The notes under the pieces: generated by a model
Seen by the model: the letters and a program-made list of their open reading frames with translations, nothing else
Databases searched by the model: none
What the model was told of the DNA's origin: nothing
DNA from: Neobacillus jeddahensis
GTDB lineage: Bacteria > Bacillota > Bacilli > Bacillales > Cytobacillaceae
Length of the DNA stretch: 50,746 bases
Direction of reading: 5' to 3'
Assembly (NCBI RefSeq): GCF_000612625.1
Contig: NZ_CCAS010000032.1
Location: forward strand, 1-50,746
Program-made: the position numbers and the translations under genes
Shown: piece after piece, positions 14,997 through 23,244 of the stretch
Layout: every line of letters starts with the position of its first letter
Position numbering within the stretch: position 1 is the stretch's first letter

Positions 14997-16139
14997 ATGC
15001 GAATCGCCATCTTTACAGACACTTTTTATCCTGATGTGAACGGAGTAGCTAATACACTGAAGAGGTTAACTCAATATTTAGAGACACAGAACATTGCATT
15101 TAAAATTTTTGCACCGGAAGTCCCTTTTCAAGAATATATATCTGAACATATCTATCGTTTAAAGAGCCTCTCATTTTTCCTGTATCCGGAATGCCGCTTA
15201 GCGTTTCCTAATCTTAGCGAGCTTAAGGAAGAATTACAGCGGTTTGCACCTGATTTAATTCATGTCGCTACCCCTTTTAATATTGGTCTTTGTGGTGTTT
15301 ATTTTTCAAAAAAATTAACTATTCCACTTGTGGGCTCTTATCACACTAATTTCGACCACTATCTCCAGTACTATCACCTCACCTTTCTTTCTACCATTCA
15401 TTGGAAATACATGCATTGGTTTCACCGAACTTGTAAAAAGATTTTCGTCCCTTCCCCCACCACGCTACAATTGTTAAAACAGCATGGATTTACGAATCTT
15501 TCCTTATGGCCTAGAGGTATTGATTGTCAGCAGTTTCATCCTGATTATGATCAGAAAGCGATTAAAAGCCAATACGGTTCGCAAGGATCTTATTTATTAA
15601 CATATGTTGGCCGGCTGGCGCCGGAAAAAGACCTGCATACGCTGCTATCGGTCGCAAATTCATTGCCCGCAAAACTAAATCAGCAAATCCATTGGCTTAT
15701 CATTGGCGATGGACCGATGCGGGAAGAATTGGAAGCCCAAGCACCTACTAATATGACGTTCACGGGATACCTCGACGGAAAACCATTAGCTGAATGCTAT
15801 GCAGCGTCCGATTTATTTATCTTTCCCTCACCCACGGAAACGTTTGGCAATGTCGTGCTTGAATCACTTGCGAGTGGAACCCCTGTGATTGGAGCAAATT
15901 CGGGTGGGGTCCGAAATATTATTAGACAAGGGGAAACAGGTTTATTGTGTGAACCGGGAAATGTTCAGGCATTTTCTGCGGCGATTGTCCAACTCCTAAC
16001 GAATGAACGATTACGAAAGCAAATGGGCAGCGCCGGACGAGCCTACTCCCTCACCCAGAATTGGGAACAAATATGGACAGACCTCATCTACCAATACACG
16101 CAAGTACTAGACGAACAAAAAAGCGAAAAATACGCTTAA
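14997..16139 (+). CDS. GT4-family glycosyltransferase (MgtA/SqdX-like)
   Basis: 380-residue GT-B glycosyltransferase. The N-terminal block MRIAIFTDTFYPDVNGVANTLKRL is typical of the MgtA/SqdX/DgdA group, which glycosylates diacylglycerol or phosphatidylinositol. The C-terminal donor site has YVGRLAPEKDLHTLL, IGDGPMREEL and the E-x7-E block in PTETFGNVVLESLASGTPV. The start follows GGAGGGATGAT. It lies 21 nt behind the PAP2 gene and is the last gene of the operon. UDP-glucuronate as donor is an inference from ugd; an alternative is a mannosyl- or glucosyltransferase for lipoteichoic or teichuronic polymers. Confidence 0.88.
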   Translation: MRIAIFTDTFYPDVNGVANTLKRLTQYLETQNIAFKIFAPEVPFQEYISEHIYRLKSLSFFLYPECRLAFPNLSELKEELQRFAPDLIHVATPFNIGLCGVYFSKKLTIPLVGSYHTNFDHYLQYYHLTFLSTIHWKYMHWFHRTCKKIFVPSPTTLQLLKQHGFTNLSLWPRGIDCQQFHPDYDQKAIKSQYGSQGSYLLTYVGRLAPEKDLHTLLSVANSLPAKLNQQIHWLIIGDGPMREELEAQAPTNMTFTGYLDGKPLAECYAASDLFIFPSPTETFGNVVLESLASGTPVIGANSGGVRNIIRQGETGLLCEPGNVQAFSAAIVQLLTNERLRKQMGSAGRAYSLTQNWEQIWTDLIYQYTQVLDEQKSEKYA

Positions 16140-16159
16140 GAGCATGGTAATAATAAAAA

Positions 16160-16210
16160 GGGTGTCAGGCACCGTCCGTGGACATTGTCCACGGGCGGTG
16201 CCTGACACCC
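16160..16210. repeat. GTGTCAGGCACC-family palindromic repeat, copy 2 (full)
   Basis: A 51-nt near-perfect palindrome with 25-nt arms around a single central T and one mismatch. The outer part is GGGTGTCAGGCACC; the inner part is CCGTGGACA/TGTCCACGG. It lies between the convergent glycosyltransferase and histidine kinase ends, where it could terminate both transcripts. A near-identical element lies at 19830. Confidence 0.92.
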
Positions 16211-16220
16211 TAAATAACAT

Positions 16221-17270
16221 CTACATGTTCGTTATCGTCATGGTGATGGTAAAGGTAGTACCCTTGCCTTCTTCACTCTCAACACATATCGTACCTTCAT
16301 GCATGTCAATGATTTTTTTCACAATAGAAAGCCCTAGCCCATTTCCACCTTTTGATCGTTCCCTTGCCTTATCGGCTTTATAAAAGCGTTCGAACACATG
16401 AACCTGATCTTTTCTGGAAATACCTATCCCTGTATCAGAAATTTTAATGATCGCTTGATCACCAACCTGTTCGAGATGGACAAAAACCTCACCCCCACTT
16501 GGCGTAAACTTAATACTGTTGTGTATCATATTCGTCCATACCTGACTCATTAATGCTTCATCAGCAACGATCGTCACCTTCTCTAACGAAACATCCATAT
16601 CTATGTCTTTTTCCACCCATTGCACTTCACAAGTCAAGATGATCTCTCTCAACTGCTTATCTAACCGGTAACTTTTGCGCTCAAATGGTTGATGCTCTGA
16701 TTCAAGTGCCGTTAACTTTAGCAGATTATCACTTAATTTTGATAGCCGTCTGCTTTCCGTTTCAATAATGCTGAGATAATGGGACCGTTCCTCTGGACTA
16801 AGCTGATCATATTGTAAGGCGCGTGCAAATCCGCTGATGGAGGTTAGCGGTGATTGAATCTCATGGGAAACATTCGAAATGAACTCCTGGCGCATGTCTT
16901 CCATTTCCTTCAGTTGCTTCGCCATGTGATTAATATGGTCGACCAGTGTCGTAAAGGGGTCATCTTGCTTCAATGTCTCCAATTGGACGTTAAAGTCCCC
17001 TCTTGCAATCCGTTTCAAGGCATCAATAATCTCTTTAAAAAGATTCCGTTGCTTGGAACGAACAATCCTTGAAAAGAAATAACCGATAAATCCTAGGATA
17101 AAAAAGCCGAGAATCGTGGTAAGCAGATGACGAATGAAATCGGATTGAAAAAAACCAAGCAAGCGATGCAGGTAGTCCTCAATAAAATAGGCGGCCGAAA
17201 AGCTCAGAATCATCATCATAAAAACAATAAAAATACCGTATACATGCTTGAGAAATCTTTTTATCTTCAT
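16221..17270 (-). CDS. Sensor histidine kinase paired with the OmpR-type regulator
   Basis: 349-residue membrane kinase with two close N-terminal helices (about 10-31 and 48-68) and only a short extracytoplasmic loop, as in intramembrane-sensing or exporter-linked kinases. A HAMP domain (about 70-122, GDFNVQLETL) is followed by the HisKA domain with phospho-acceptor H136 in SNVSHEIQSPLTS. Then comes the HATPase with N box (NMIHNSIKFTP), G1 (DTGIGI), F box (VFERFYKADKAR) and G2 (GNGLGLSIV). Its start overlaps the regulator stop by 4 nt. Last gene of the bmrA-regulator-kinase operon, so it probably senses substrates of that exporter. Confidence 0.94.
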   Translation of the reverse strand: MKIKRFLKHVYGIFIVFMMMILSFSAAYFIEDYLHRLLGFFQSDFIRHLLTTILGFFILGFIGYFFSRIVRSKQRNLFKEIIDALKRIARGDFNVQLETLKQDDPFTTLVDHINHMAKQLKEMEDMRQEFISNVSHEIQSPLTSISGFARALQYDQLSPEERSHYLSIIETESRRLSKLSDNLLKLTALESEHQPFERKSYRLDKQLREIILTCEVQWVEKDIDMDVSLEKVTIVADEALMSQVWTNMIHNSIKFTPSGGEVFVHLEQVGDQAIIKISDTGIGISRKDQVHVFERFYKADKARERSKGGNGLGLSIVKKIIDMHEGTICVESEEGKGTTFTITMTITNM

Positions 17271-17941
17271 TCTTTTACCTCAAAGCGGTATCCTAATCCC
17301 CTAATCGTCTTAATTCGAAACGGAAATTCTGCTTCGGAGAACCGTTCTCTGAGCCGCTTTACATGAACATCCACCGTTCGTTCGTCCCCTTCGTAATCAA
17401 ACCCCCAAATATCTTCGATTAAATGCTCTCTAGAAAAGGTTTTTCCTGGATAACTCGCTAATTTAAATAAAAGCTCGAACTCTTTTAAGGGAATCGTGAT
17501 ATCCTGATTCGCAAATGCAATCTGATGGGTATTACGATTAAGCATGAAATCAGCTATCTCGATCGTTTGCGAAACGGTAATATTGTACCTTTTTAACAAA
17601 GCCTTAACCCTTGCCACCAATTCTAACGGCTCAAAGGGTTTCACAAGATAATCATCCGCTCCAAGCTCGAAGCCCTTCACCTTTTGCCCTGTTTCCCCCA
17701 AGGCTGTTAACATAAGAATGGGCAAATCACTATACGCTCTCAGTTCTTGGCATAATTCCCAACCATCCATATTCGGCATCATCAGATCAATGATAGCTAA
17801 ATCTATCTTTACTTTATCCATCACATCCAACGCCTGTATTCCATCTGACGCTTCGAACAATTCAAACCCCTCCTTTTTTAAAAAAAGGTGGAGCAGTTCG
17901 CGAATATAGGCGTCATCATCCACAATTAAAAGCTTGGTCAT
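17267..17941 (-). CDS. OmpR/PhoB-family response regulator
   Basis: 224 residues: receiver domain with acidic cluster VDDD (7-10), phospho-acceptor D52 in AIIDLMMPNMDG, the conserved Thr in LMLTAL and Lys in LVKPFEP. A winged-helix DNA-binding domain follows (about 125-222), with LKEFELLFKLASYPGKTFSREHLIEDIWGFD and RTVDVHVKRLRERF. It sits 17 nt behind the bmrA-like gene and overlaps the kinase gene by 4 nt. Probably controls this exporter operon. Confidence 0.95.
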   Translation of the reverse strand: MTKLLIVDDDAYIRELLHLFLKKEGFELFEASDGIQALDVMDKVKIDLAIIDLMMPNMDGWELCQELRAYSDLPILMLTALGETGQKVKGFELGADDYLVKPFEPLELVARVKALLKRYNITVSQTIEIADFMLNRNTHQIAFANQDITIPLKEFELLFKLASYPGKTFSREHLIEDIWGFDYEGDERTVDVHVKRLRERFSEAEFPFRIKTIRGLGYRFEVKE

Positions 17942-17958
17942 CCTTCTCCTCTCCCCAC

Positions 17959-19713
17959 TTAAACAATTTCTTTCATTCGTAATTGTTGTTCAGCAAATTC
18001 TCGATACAAGGAGTGCGTCTGCAATAGCTGTTCGTGTGTACCACTCCCCGTAATCTGCCCCTTCTCCATGAAAATAATTTGATCCGAGTCAATAACAGTT
18101 GATAAACGGTGGGCAATCACAAGTGTCGTTCTGCCTCTCATTAAGTTCTGTAATGCCTCTTGCACAACATGCTCAGATTTACTATCAAGACTCGACGTCG
18201 CTTCATCCAGCATTAAGATTTTAGGATCCCGTAAAAAGGCTCTGGCTATCGCGATCCTTTGGCGTTGTCCTCCAGATAACTTCATCCCTCTTTCGCCCAC
18301 CTCTGTATCATATCCTTTTGGCAGCTCGGAAATAAATTGATCGGCAAAGGCCATTTTAGCCACACGACGGATGTCCTCATCATCAACTGTTCTTTCTAGC
18401 CCATAACAAATATTATCACGAATTGTCCCTGCCACAATCGGGCTTTCCTGTGAAACATAGCCAATTTTACTTCTCCAGGACTTCAACGAAAATTGACTGA
18501 TAGACGTATCCCCCAGCCGAATGTCCCCCTGACTCGGTTGATAGAAACGCTCCAGCAGTGAAAAGAGCGTGGTTTTTCCACTTCCACTTGGACCGACAAT
18601 TGCCGTTACTTTCCCAGCTTCGACAGAAAGGCTAATATCGTTAAGAATGGTTTCTCCATTGCGATAAGCGAAGTTCAATTGATCCACTGTAATCGTTTGG
18701 TCCATATTATCAACATCGTGATGACCATGAGAAGCATGATCTTCTTCCTCTGAATGAATGATGGAGATAATTCGTTCTGTTGCACCAGTCGCCTTTTGAA
18801 ATTGCGTAAAAAAGGCTGTCAACTGACCCATTGGCATGACAATTTGGAACATATACATAATAAAGGCTACTAAATCGCCTGGCGTTAGTTCTCCTGAAGA
18901 AACACGCATTCCCCCAAAGCCTAAAATGACCACAAGTAATACCATGATCACCAACCCCATTAACGGAGCAATCATCGCTTGGATCTTGGCTTCTTTTAAA
19001 CCAAATTGAAACAAACTGCTTATCCCCTTATTTCCATTCCGATATTCGACCGGCTCGGCATTAGATGCTTTGACAAGTCGAATTTCAGATAATACACGCT
19101 GGATAACAGACGTAAACTGTGCCGTCTCATCTTGAAGTCCCTTCGACACCTGGTGCATTTTTCTCCCGAGGGTAGCTAGGATGATAGCAGAGAGGGGGAT
19201 GGCAATAAACATGACCAGCGTCATCTTCCAGTCTAAAATAATCATCACCACGATCGCACCTATAATAGAGATCGTTCCTGAAAGGAAATTGGCCAAATGA
19301 TCAGTAATTAACCCTTTAACCACGGCTGTATCATTGGTCATGCGGCTAACGGTATCACCTGTTTGATGTTCATCGTAGAATGGGATTGGCATGCCGAGAA
19401 GCTTCTTCCATAATCGCTCCCGAATTCCCGCTACAACCGATTGACCAACATGATTGAGTAAATAGATGGAGAAGCCACTAGCCAATGCTTGAATGAGCAT
19501 GACGGAAATAAGCAATATTACTTTTCCCGTACTTAATGAACTAATCGAAAAATCATTTATGAGATTTTTCGTAAATAACGGCACGGTTAATCCCACTAAT
19601 GTCGTACTTACACTAAAAAGAAGAGCGATACTTATAAGCAACTTGGATGGATTCGTTTGTTGAACCAATCGAAGAAATTGCCGCCATCCTTTTTCTTTCT
19701 TCATACTTCCCAT
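17959..19713 (-). CDS. bmrA: BmrA-like multidrug ABC exporter (half transporter)
   Basis: About 584 residues, homodimeric type IV exporter of drugs or lipids. Six helices in the N-terminal part, then an ATPase domain with Walker A GPSGSGKTTL, signature LSGGQRQRIAIARAF, Walker B ILMLDEATSSLD and H-loop IAHRLSTV. Long stretches, such as SEIRLVKASNAEPVEYRNG and RDNICYGLERTV, match B. subtilis BmrA as I recall it. The start at ATG 19713 has GAGGAG at 12-nt spacing; the first ATG at 19725 touches the RBS. A weak -10 TATAAT is at 19784-19789. It forms an operon with the downstream regulator and kinase. Confidence 0.93.
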   Translation of the reverse strand: MGSMKKEKGWRQFLRLVQQTNPSKLLISIALLFSVSTTLVGLTVPLFTKNLINDFSISSLSTGKVILLISVMLIQALASGFSIYLLNHVGQSVVAGIRERLWKKLLGMPIPFYDEHQTGDTVSRMTNDTAVVKGLITDHLANFLSGTISIIGAIVVMIILDWKMTLVMFIAIPLSAIILATLGRKMHQVSKGLQDETAQFTSVIQRVLSEIRLVKASNAEPVEYRNGNKGISSLFQFGLKEAKIQAMIAPLMGLVIMVLLVVILGFGGMRVSSGELTPGDLVAFIMYMFQIVMPMGQLTAFFTQFQKATGATERIISIIHSEEEDHASHGHHDVDNMDQTITVDQLNFAYRNGETILNDISLSVEAGKVTAIVGPSGSGKTTLFSLLERFYQPSQGDIRLGDTSISQFSLKSWRSKIGYVSQESPIVAGTIRDNICYGLERTVDDEDIRRVAKMAFADQFISELPKGYDTEVGERGMKLSGGQRQRIAIARAFLRDPKILMLDEATSSLDSKSEHVVQEALQNLMRGRTTLVIAHRLSTVIDSDQIIFMEKGQITGSGTHEQLLQTHSLYREFAEQQLRMKEIV

Positions 19714-19829
19714 ATTAAAAAACATCTCCTCTATTATTCACAGCATTTATTATCTAAAATATGCCATTGCTTTTACCTTACCGATTATACAAACAGTTTA
19801 TGAATTCAATATGAACAGCCACAAAAAAA

Positions 19830-19878
19830 GGTGTCAGGCACCATCCGTGGACAGTGTCCACGGGTGGTGCCTGACACC
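19830..19878. repeat. GTGTCAGGCACC-family palindromic repeat, copy 3 (full)
   Basis: A 49-nt palindrome with 24-nt arms around a single G. It differs from the 16160 copy at a few bases, and one of these changes is compensated on both arms (GTC/GGC versus ATC/GGT), which keeps the stem paired. It lies between the bmrA promoter region and the end of the next kinase gene. Confidence 0.92.
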
Positions 19879-19891
19879 CATATGACCTTAA

Positions 19892-21532
19892 TCAGCTTAC
19901 TAATGGTAGTTTGATTTCAACTCTGGTCCCTTCTTTGATTTTACTTGTATAGGTGATGCTGCCATGATGCTGTTTCAAGATTTTATGGCAAATCATGATA
20001 CCAAGCCCTGTTCCTTTTTCTTTCAAACTATAAAAAGGTTCACCTAAGCGGGGCAGGAGCTCCTCAGGAATTCCGCAGCCTTGATCTTGAACAGAAATAA
20101 TACACTCTTCTACCGCACCCTTACGGAGGCTTATTACTATTTCACCACCTTGAGGCATGGCCTCAATCGCATTTTTTAAAACGTTTAGGAATACTTGTTT
20201 TAATTGATTCCTCTCGCCCGTAATCATAAGAGGTGGATCCTCTATCTTTAGTTTAAATTGAATATTATTTAAAAGGGCCTGCGGGGATAGTAACTCGAGC
20301 GTATTTTCAATTAACTCACCCACATTCGTCCGATTCAGGTTCACCGCCTGTGGTTTCCCCAATGTGAGCAGTTCACTCGTAATCGTTTCAATCCGCTCTA
20401 ATTCATTTAAGAGTAAATCATTATATTTAATCGAACTGTTTTCCGCTTTATAAAGCTGGACAAAACCCTTGATCGTCGTAAGAGGATTGCGGATTTCATG
20501 GGCTACTCCCGCGGCTAATTCCCCTACGATCGAAAGCTTTTCAGATTGCAACAGAATTTCCTCAGATTTTTTTCGTTCCGAAATATCTCGGCTGATAATC
20601 ACGATATTCTCAATACTATCCGTCTCACCCTTAACAGGCATACAACGGGACTCGAATTCAACCCAGTGCCCTTCCTTATGTTTCAGGCGAAATTCCATTG
20701 ATAGTGACTTTTTCAGTTCAACTATCCTCAGAATTTTACTTCTAAACATTGTCACGTCATCGTGATGAATAAACATACACAAATCGAACCTTTCCAATTC
20801 ACAGCATTGAAACCCTAAAACATGTTCATGGGAAGGGGAGAAATAAGTAATCGATTGTTCTTTATCCATCACCATAATAAGATCTGAGGTGTTCTCTGCG
20901 ATGAGACGGTATTTCGATTCACTTGCTTCGACTAGCTTGTACATATCAGATAACCGATTATTTAATCGATAGAGTTTCATATAGGACTCTATCAATAATA
21001 CCCCTACGATAACCCCTAACATCACAAACAATAGGTACTGAAGATGAAAGAAGGGCTGGTCTCTAAATACATTGAAAAGAAGTGGAACCGTAACCACATA
21101 AATCATTAAATAAAATCCATATAGAAGGATACATTTTTTTATGTAAGAAAGATGCTTCGTAAACAAATGTGTGAGCGAAAAAACGGTCATTATGCTCACC
21201 CAGCCGATAATCGCGGGTGACCATTGACCACTAGAGAACAGCCTCGAAACCAATGCAAATGCCCCTGTAATCATCCCAGGAATTGGCCCAAAATAGGCAA
21301 AAATCAAAATAACCGGTGCATAACGAATATCATAAGAATAGCCATTTTGCTGGAAAGCTTGCATTACGAGAATAACCGAAACAATTCCTCCATAGATCCC
21401 GACCCAAAAACGGACCCGCTTCAGGGGTTTTAGATTAATAAATGAGCCGATGACTAACGGTGTACTAATTAATAGGGAAAAAATAGCGAGATTAATAAAG
21501 TAATCTAAAAGGATCAACGGACTCCCACCCAT
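19892..21532 (-). CDS. Sporulation-kinase-like PAS sensor histidine kinase (5TM sensor)
   Basis: 546 residues. The N-terminus holds a multi-helix sensor (about 8-185) of the 5TMR-LYT type, with RYAPVILIFAYFGPIPGMITG typical of it. A PAS domain (about 205-320, ENTSDLIMVMDKEQSITYFSPS) is followed by HisKA with H345 in ELAAGVAHEIRNPLTTIKGF, and a HATPase with NVLKNAIEAMPQGG, DQGCGIP and GTGLGIMI. This is the KinB/KinD/KinE-like architecture that phosphorylates Spo0F in Bacillus; the partner is inferred. No regulator gene is adjacent. ATG 21532 has no clear RBS; a TTG at 21517 after GGTGGGAG is an alternative. No signals are obvious in 21533-21694. Confidence 0.9.
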   Translation of the reverse strand: MGGSPLILLDYFINLAIFSLLISTPLVIGSFINLKPLKRVRFWVGIYGGIVSVILVMQAFQQNGYSYDIRYAPVILIFAYFGPIPGMITGAFALVSRLFSSGQWSPAIIGWVSIMTVFSLTHLFTKHLSYIKKCILLYGFYLMIYVVTVPLLFNVFRDQPFFHLQYLLFVMLGVIVGVLLIESYMKLYRLNNRLSDMYKLVEASESKYRLIAENTSDLIMVMDKEQSITYFSPSHEHVLGFQCCELERFDLCMFIHHDDVTMFRSKILRIVELKKSLSMEFRLKHKEGHWVEFESRCMPVKGETDSIENIVIISRDISERKKSEEILLQSEKLSIVGELAAGVAHEIRNPLTTIKGFVQLYKAENSSIKYNDLLLNELERIETITSELLTLGKPQAVNLNRTNVGELIENTLELLSPQALLNNIQFKLKIEDPPLMITGERNQLKQVFLNVLKNAIEAMPQGGEIVISLRKGAVEECIISVQDQGCGIPEELLPRLGEPFYSLKEKGTGLGIMICHKILKQHHGSITYTSKIKEGTRVEIKLPLVS

Positions 21533-21694
21533 ATGTATAATATTTGCAATATTCCCTTTTATCTTAAACTACAATTATCACTATTTCTAGATAAGAGATA
21601 AACTTTTCGTTAGCCCTTTAGGACAAACACTCAAAATGCCTCAAAATATGCGGTCATGGTCGTCCAACTCCCCTATTAAGCTCTCTCCCTATAA

Positions 21695-23107
21695 CTATCG
21701 GATATCATACAACTTACACTTTTCGTAAAAACTAGTTTTCCCTATTGCCAAAAGCTTTGCCGCATCCCGCTTGTTTCCCCTTGTCACAGCCAACGCTTGT
21801 ATCAAGGCTTCTTTTTCTACTTTGGCTAGCGTCTCCTTTAAGGGGAGAACTTGCACTGCGTGGTTCTCAGTCTGATCGACCCTGGCTTGACTTTGAAGTT
21901 CATGCCCAACCTCTTGATCTCGTAAATATAGAGGCAGGTGAGAGACTTCAATGGTTTTCCCATCCAACACATTAATCGCCCGCTCTAACACATTCTCAAG
22001 TTCACGAATATTGCCTGGCCAAGCATGCTCTATTAGTCGTTGCTGTACCTCACCGCCTAGCTCAATCCCTTTTCTGAAAAATTTACCTCCTAATTTTTTC
22101 AATAGAGTTCTAGAAATTAACGGGATATCTGTCTCTCGTTCTCTAAGTGGTGGAATCTCGATTTTTATCACATTAAGCCGGTAGTATAAATCCTGGCGGA
22201 ACGTTCCTTCCTTTACCATTTTCTCCAAATCCCGATGTGTGGCTGCAACGATTCGAACATCGATTGGAATGGATTTCTGACCGCCAACCCGCTGAACTTC
22301 CTTCTCCTGCAGAACTCGCAATAGTTTACTTTGCATCGAAAGTGGCATGTCACCGATTTCGTCCAGAAAAAGCGTCCCATTATGAGCAATTTCAAATTGT
22401 CCCTTTTTTCCACCCTTTTTCGCACCAGTAAATGCGCCATCATCATAACCAAACAATTCCGATTCGAGCAAATGCTCGGGAATCGATGTACAATTGATCG
22501 CGACAAACGGGAAGGACGCACGCTGGCTGTTGTTGTGGATGGCATGAGCAAACAATTCCTTCCCCGTACCCGATTCCCCGATCAATAAAACAGAGGAATG
22601 ACTGGCGGAGATTCTTTCTGCCAGTTTTTTAGTTGCAAGAAAGTTCGGACTTTCACCGATTAAATCTTGGAAATGATATTTACTCTTCAACTCTTTTTCT
22701 ACTTTTGTTTTATAATACTTTAGCTCTTCGACGAGGTGCTGAATCTTACTTTTATACATGCGCCATTCTTCAGGACTGCGAAACATAACTGTTCCTAATG
22801 CGCCGACGATTTCTCCATCGATGACAAGTGGGAAACGATTCGCAATCATTTCACTTCCGTTGATGGGATGAATGGCTGCCAGCTCTTTTTTCCCGGTTTT
22901 AGCAACGATGTGCATCCGTGTATTTTCAATGACATCTTGAACGGGACGATTAATAGCTTGATCAACAGTTGTCCCCAAAAATTCACAATAGGCTTCATTG
23001 ATATAGAGAATGATTCCACTGCAATCAGTGACCACGATTCGTTCGGCTAAAAGACTAATGATTTGTTCATGCCACTCTTGTGGAATCGCTCTCATTTCCT
23101 GATTCAT
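21695..23107 (-). CDS. Sigma-54 interaction (bEBP) transcriptional activator, PAS-AAA-HTH
   Basis: 470-residue activator of sigma-54 promoters. PAS domain (about 12-115, ERIVVTDCSGIILYINEAYC), AAA+ domain with Walker A GESGTGKE (177-184), GAFTGA loop (224-229) that contacts sigma-54, and Walker B TLFLDEIGDM (245-254). The C-terminal HTH_8 ends the protein (RGNKRDAAKLLAIGKTSFYEKCK). It has no receiver domain, so the PAS domain probably senses a metabolite. It lies downstream of the 3-hydroxybutyrate dehydrogenase and GntP genes and most likely activates them through the ATTCCG-N6-CGGAAT sites at 25737-25806. Confidence 0.95.
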   Translation of the reverse strand: MNQEMRAIPQEWHEQIISLLAERIVVTDCSGIILYINEAYCEFLGTTVDQAINRPVQDVIENTRMHIVAKTGKKELAAIHPINGSEMIANRFPLVIDGEIVGALGTVMFRSPEEWRMYKSKIQHLVEELKYYKTKVEKELKSKYHFQDLIGESPNFLATKKLAERISASHSSVLLIGESGTGKELFAHAIHNNSQRASFPFVAINCTSIPEHLLESELFGYDDGAFTGAKKGGKKGQFEIAHNGTLFLDEIGDMPLSMQSKLLRVLQEKEVQRVGGQKSIPIDVRIVAATHRDLEKMVKEGTFRQDLYYRLNVIKIEIPPLRERETDIPLISRTLLKKLGGKFFRKGIELGGEVQQRLIEHAWPGNIRELENVLERAINVLDGKTIEVSHLPLYLRDQEVGHELQSQARVDQTENHAVQVLPLKETLAKVEKEALIQALAVTRGNKRDAAKLLAIGKTSFYEKCKLYDIR

Positions 23108-23139
23108 TTGATTCCCACCTTACCGTATTAGTTAACTTT

Positions 23140-23148
23140 ATTATAGCA
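23140..23148 (-). promoter_or_regulatory. Extended -10 promoter of the activator gene
   Basis: On the minus strand TGCTATAAT is a perfect extended -10, 33 nt before the activator start codon. No clear -35 is present. This lets the activator be made independently of the sigma-54 operon upstream. Confidence 0.6.
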
Positions 23149-23199
23149 AAGGCAGGTAATAGTTAGGCCTCCTTAAAGGAGTTATGCTTTCCTATTTAC

Positions 23200-23234
23200 A
23201 AAAAAAATCCTATTTAGCTGAACCAAATAGGATT
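23200..23234 (-). terminator. Intrinsic terminator after 3-hydroxybutyrate dehydrogenase
   Basis: On the minus strand AATCCTATTT and AAATAGGATT form a 10-bp stem followed by a T-rich tract (TTTTTT). It separates the permease/dehydrogenase operon from the activator gene. Confidence 0.85.
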
Positions 23235-23244
23235 CTTCTTGGAA

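Noticed and set aside
16221..17941. The kinase/regulator pair as PhoR-PhoP controlling the ugd operon
   Set aside because: The kinase lacks the large PhoR sensor and PAS domains, and the pair is co-transcribed with the BmrA-like exporter, which is a better explanation.
16160..19878. Repeated GTGTCAGGCACC palindromes as a CRISPR array
   Set aside because: Copies are kilobases apart, strongly palindromic, with genes and not spacers between them, and no cas gene is present.
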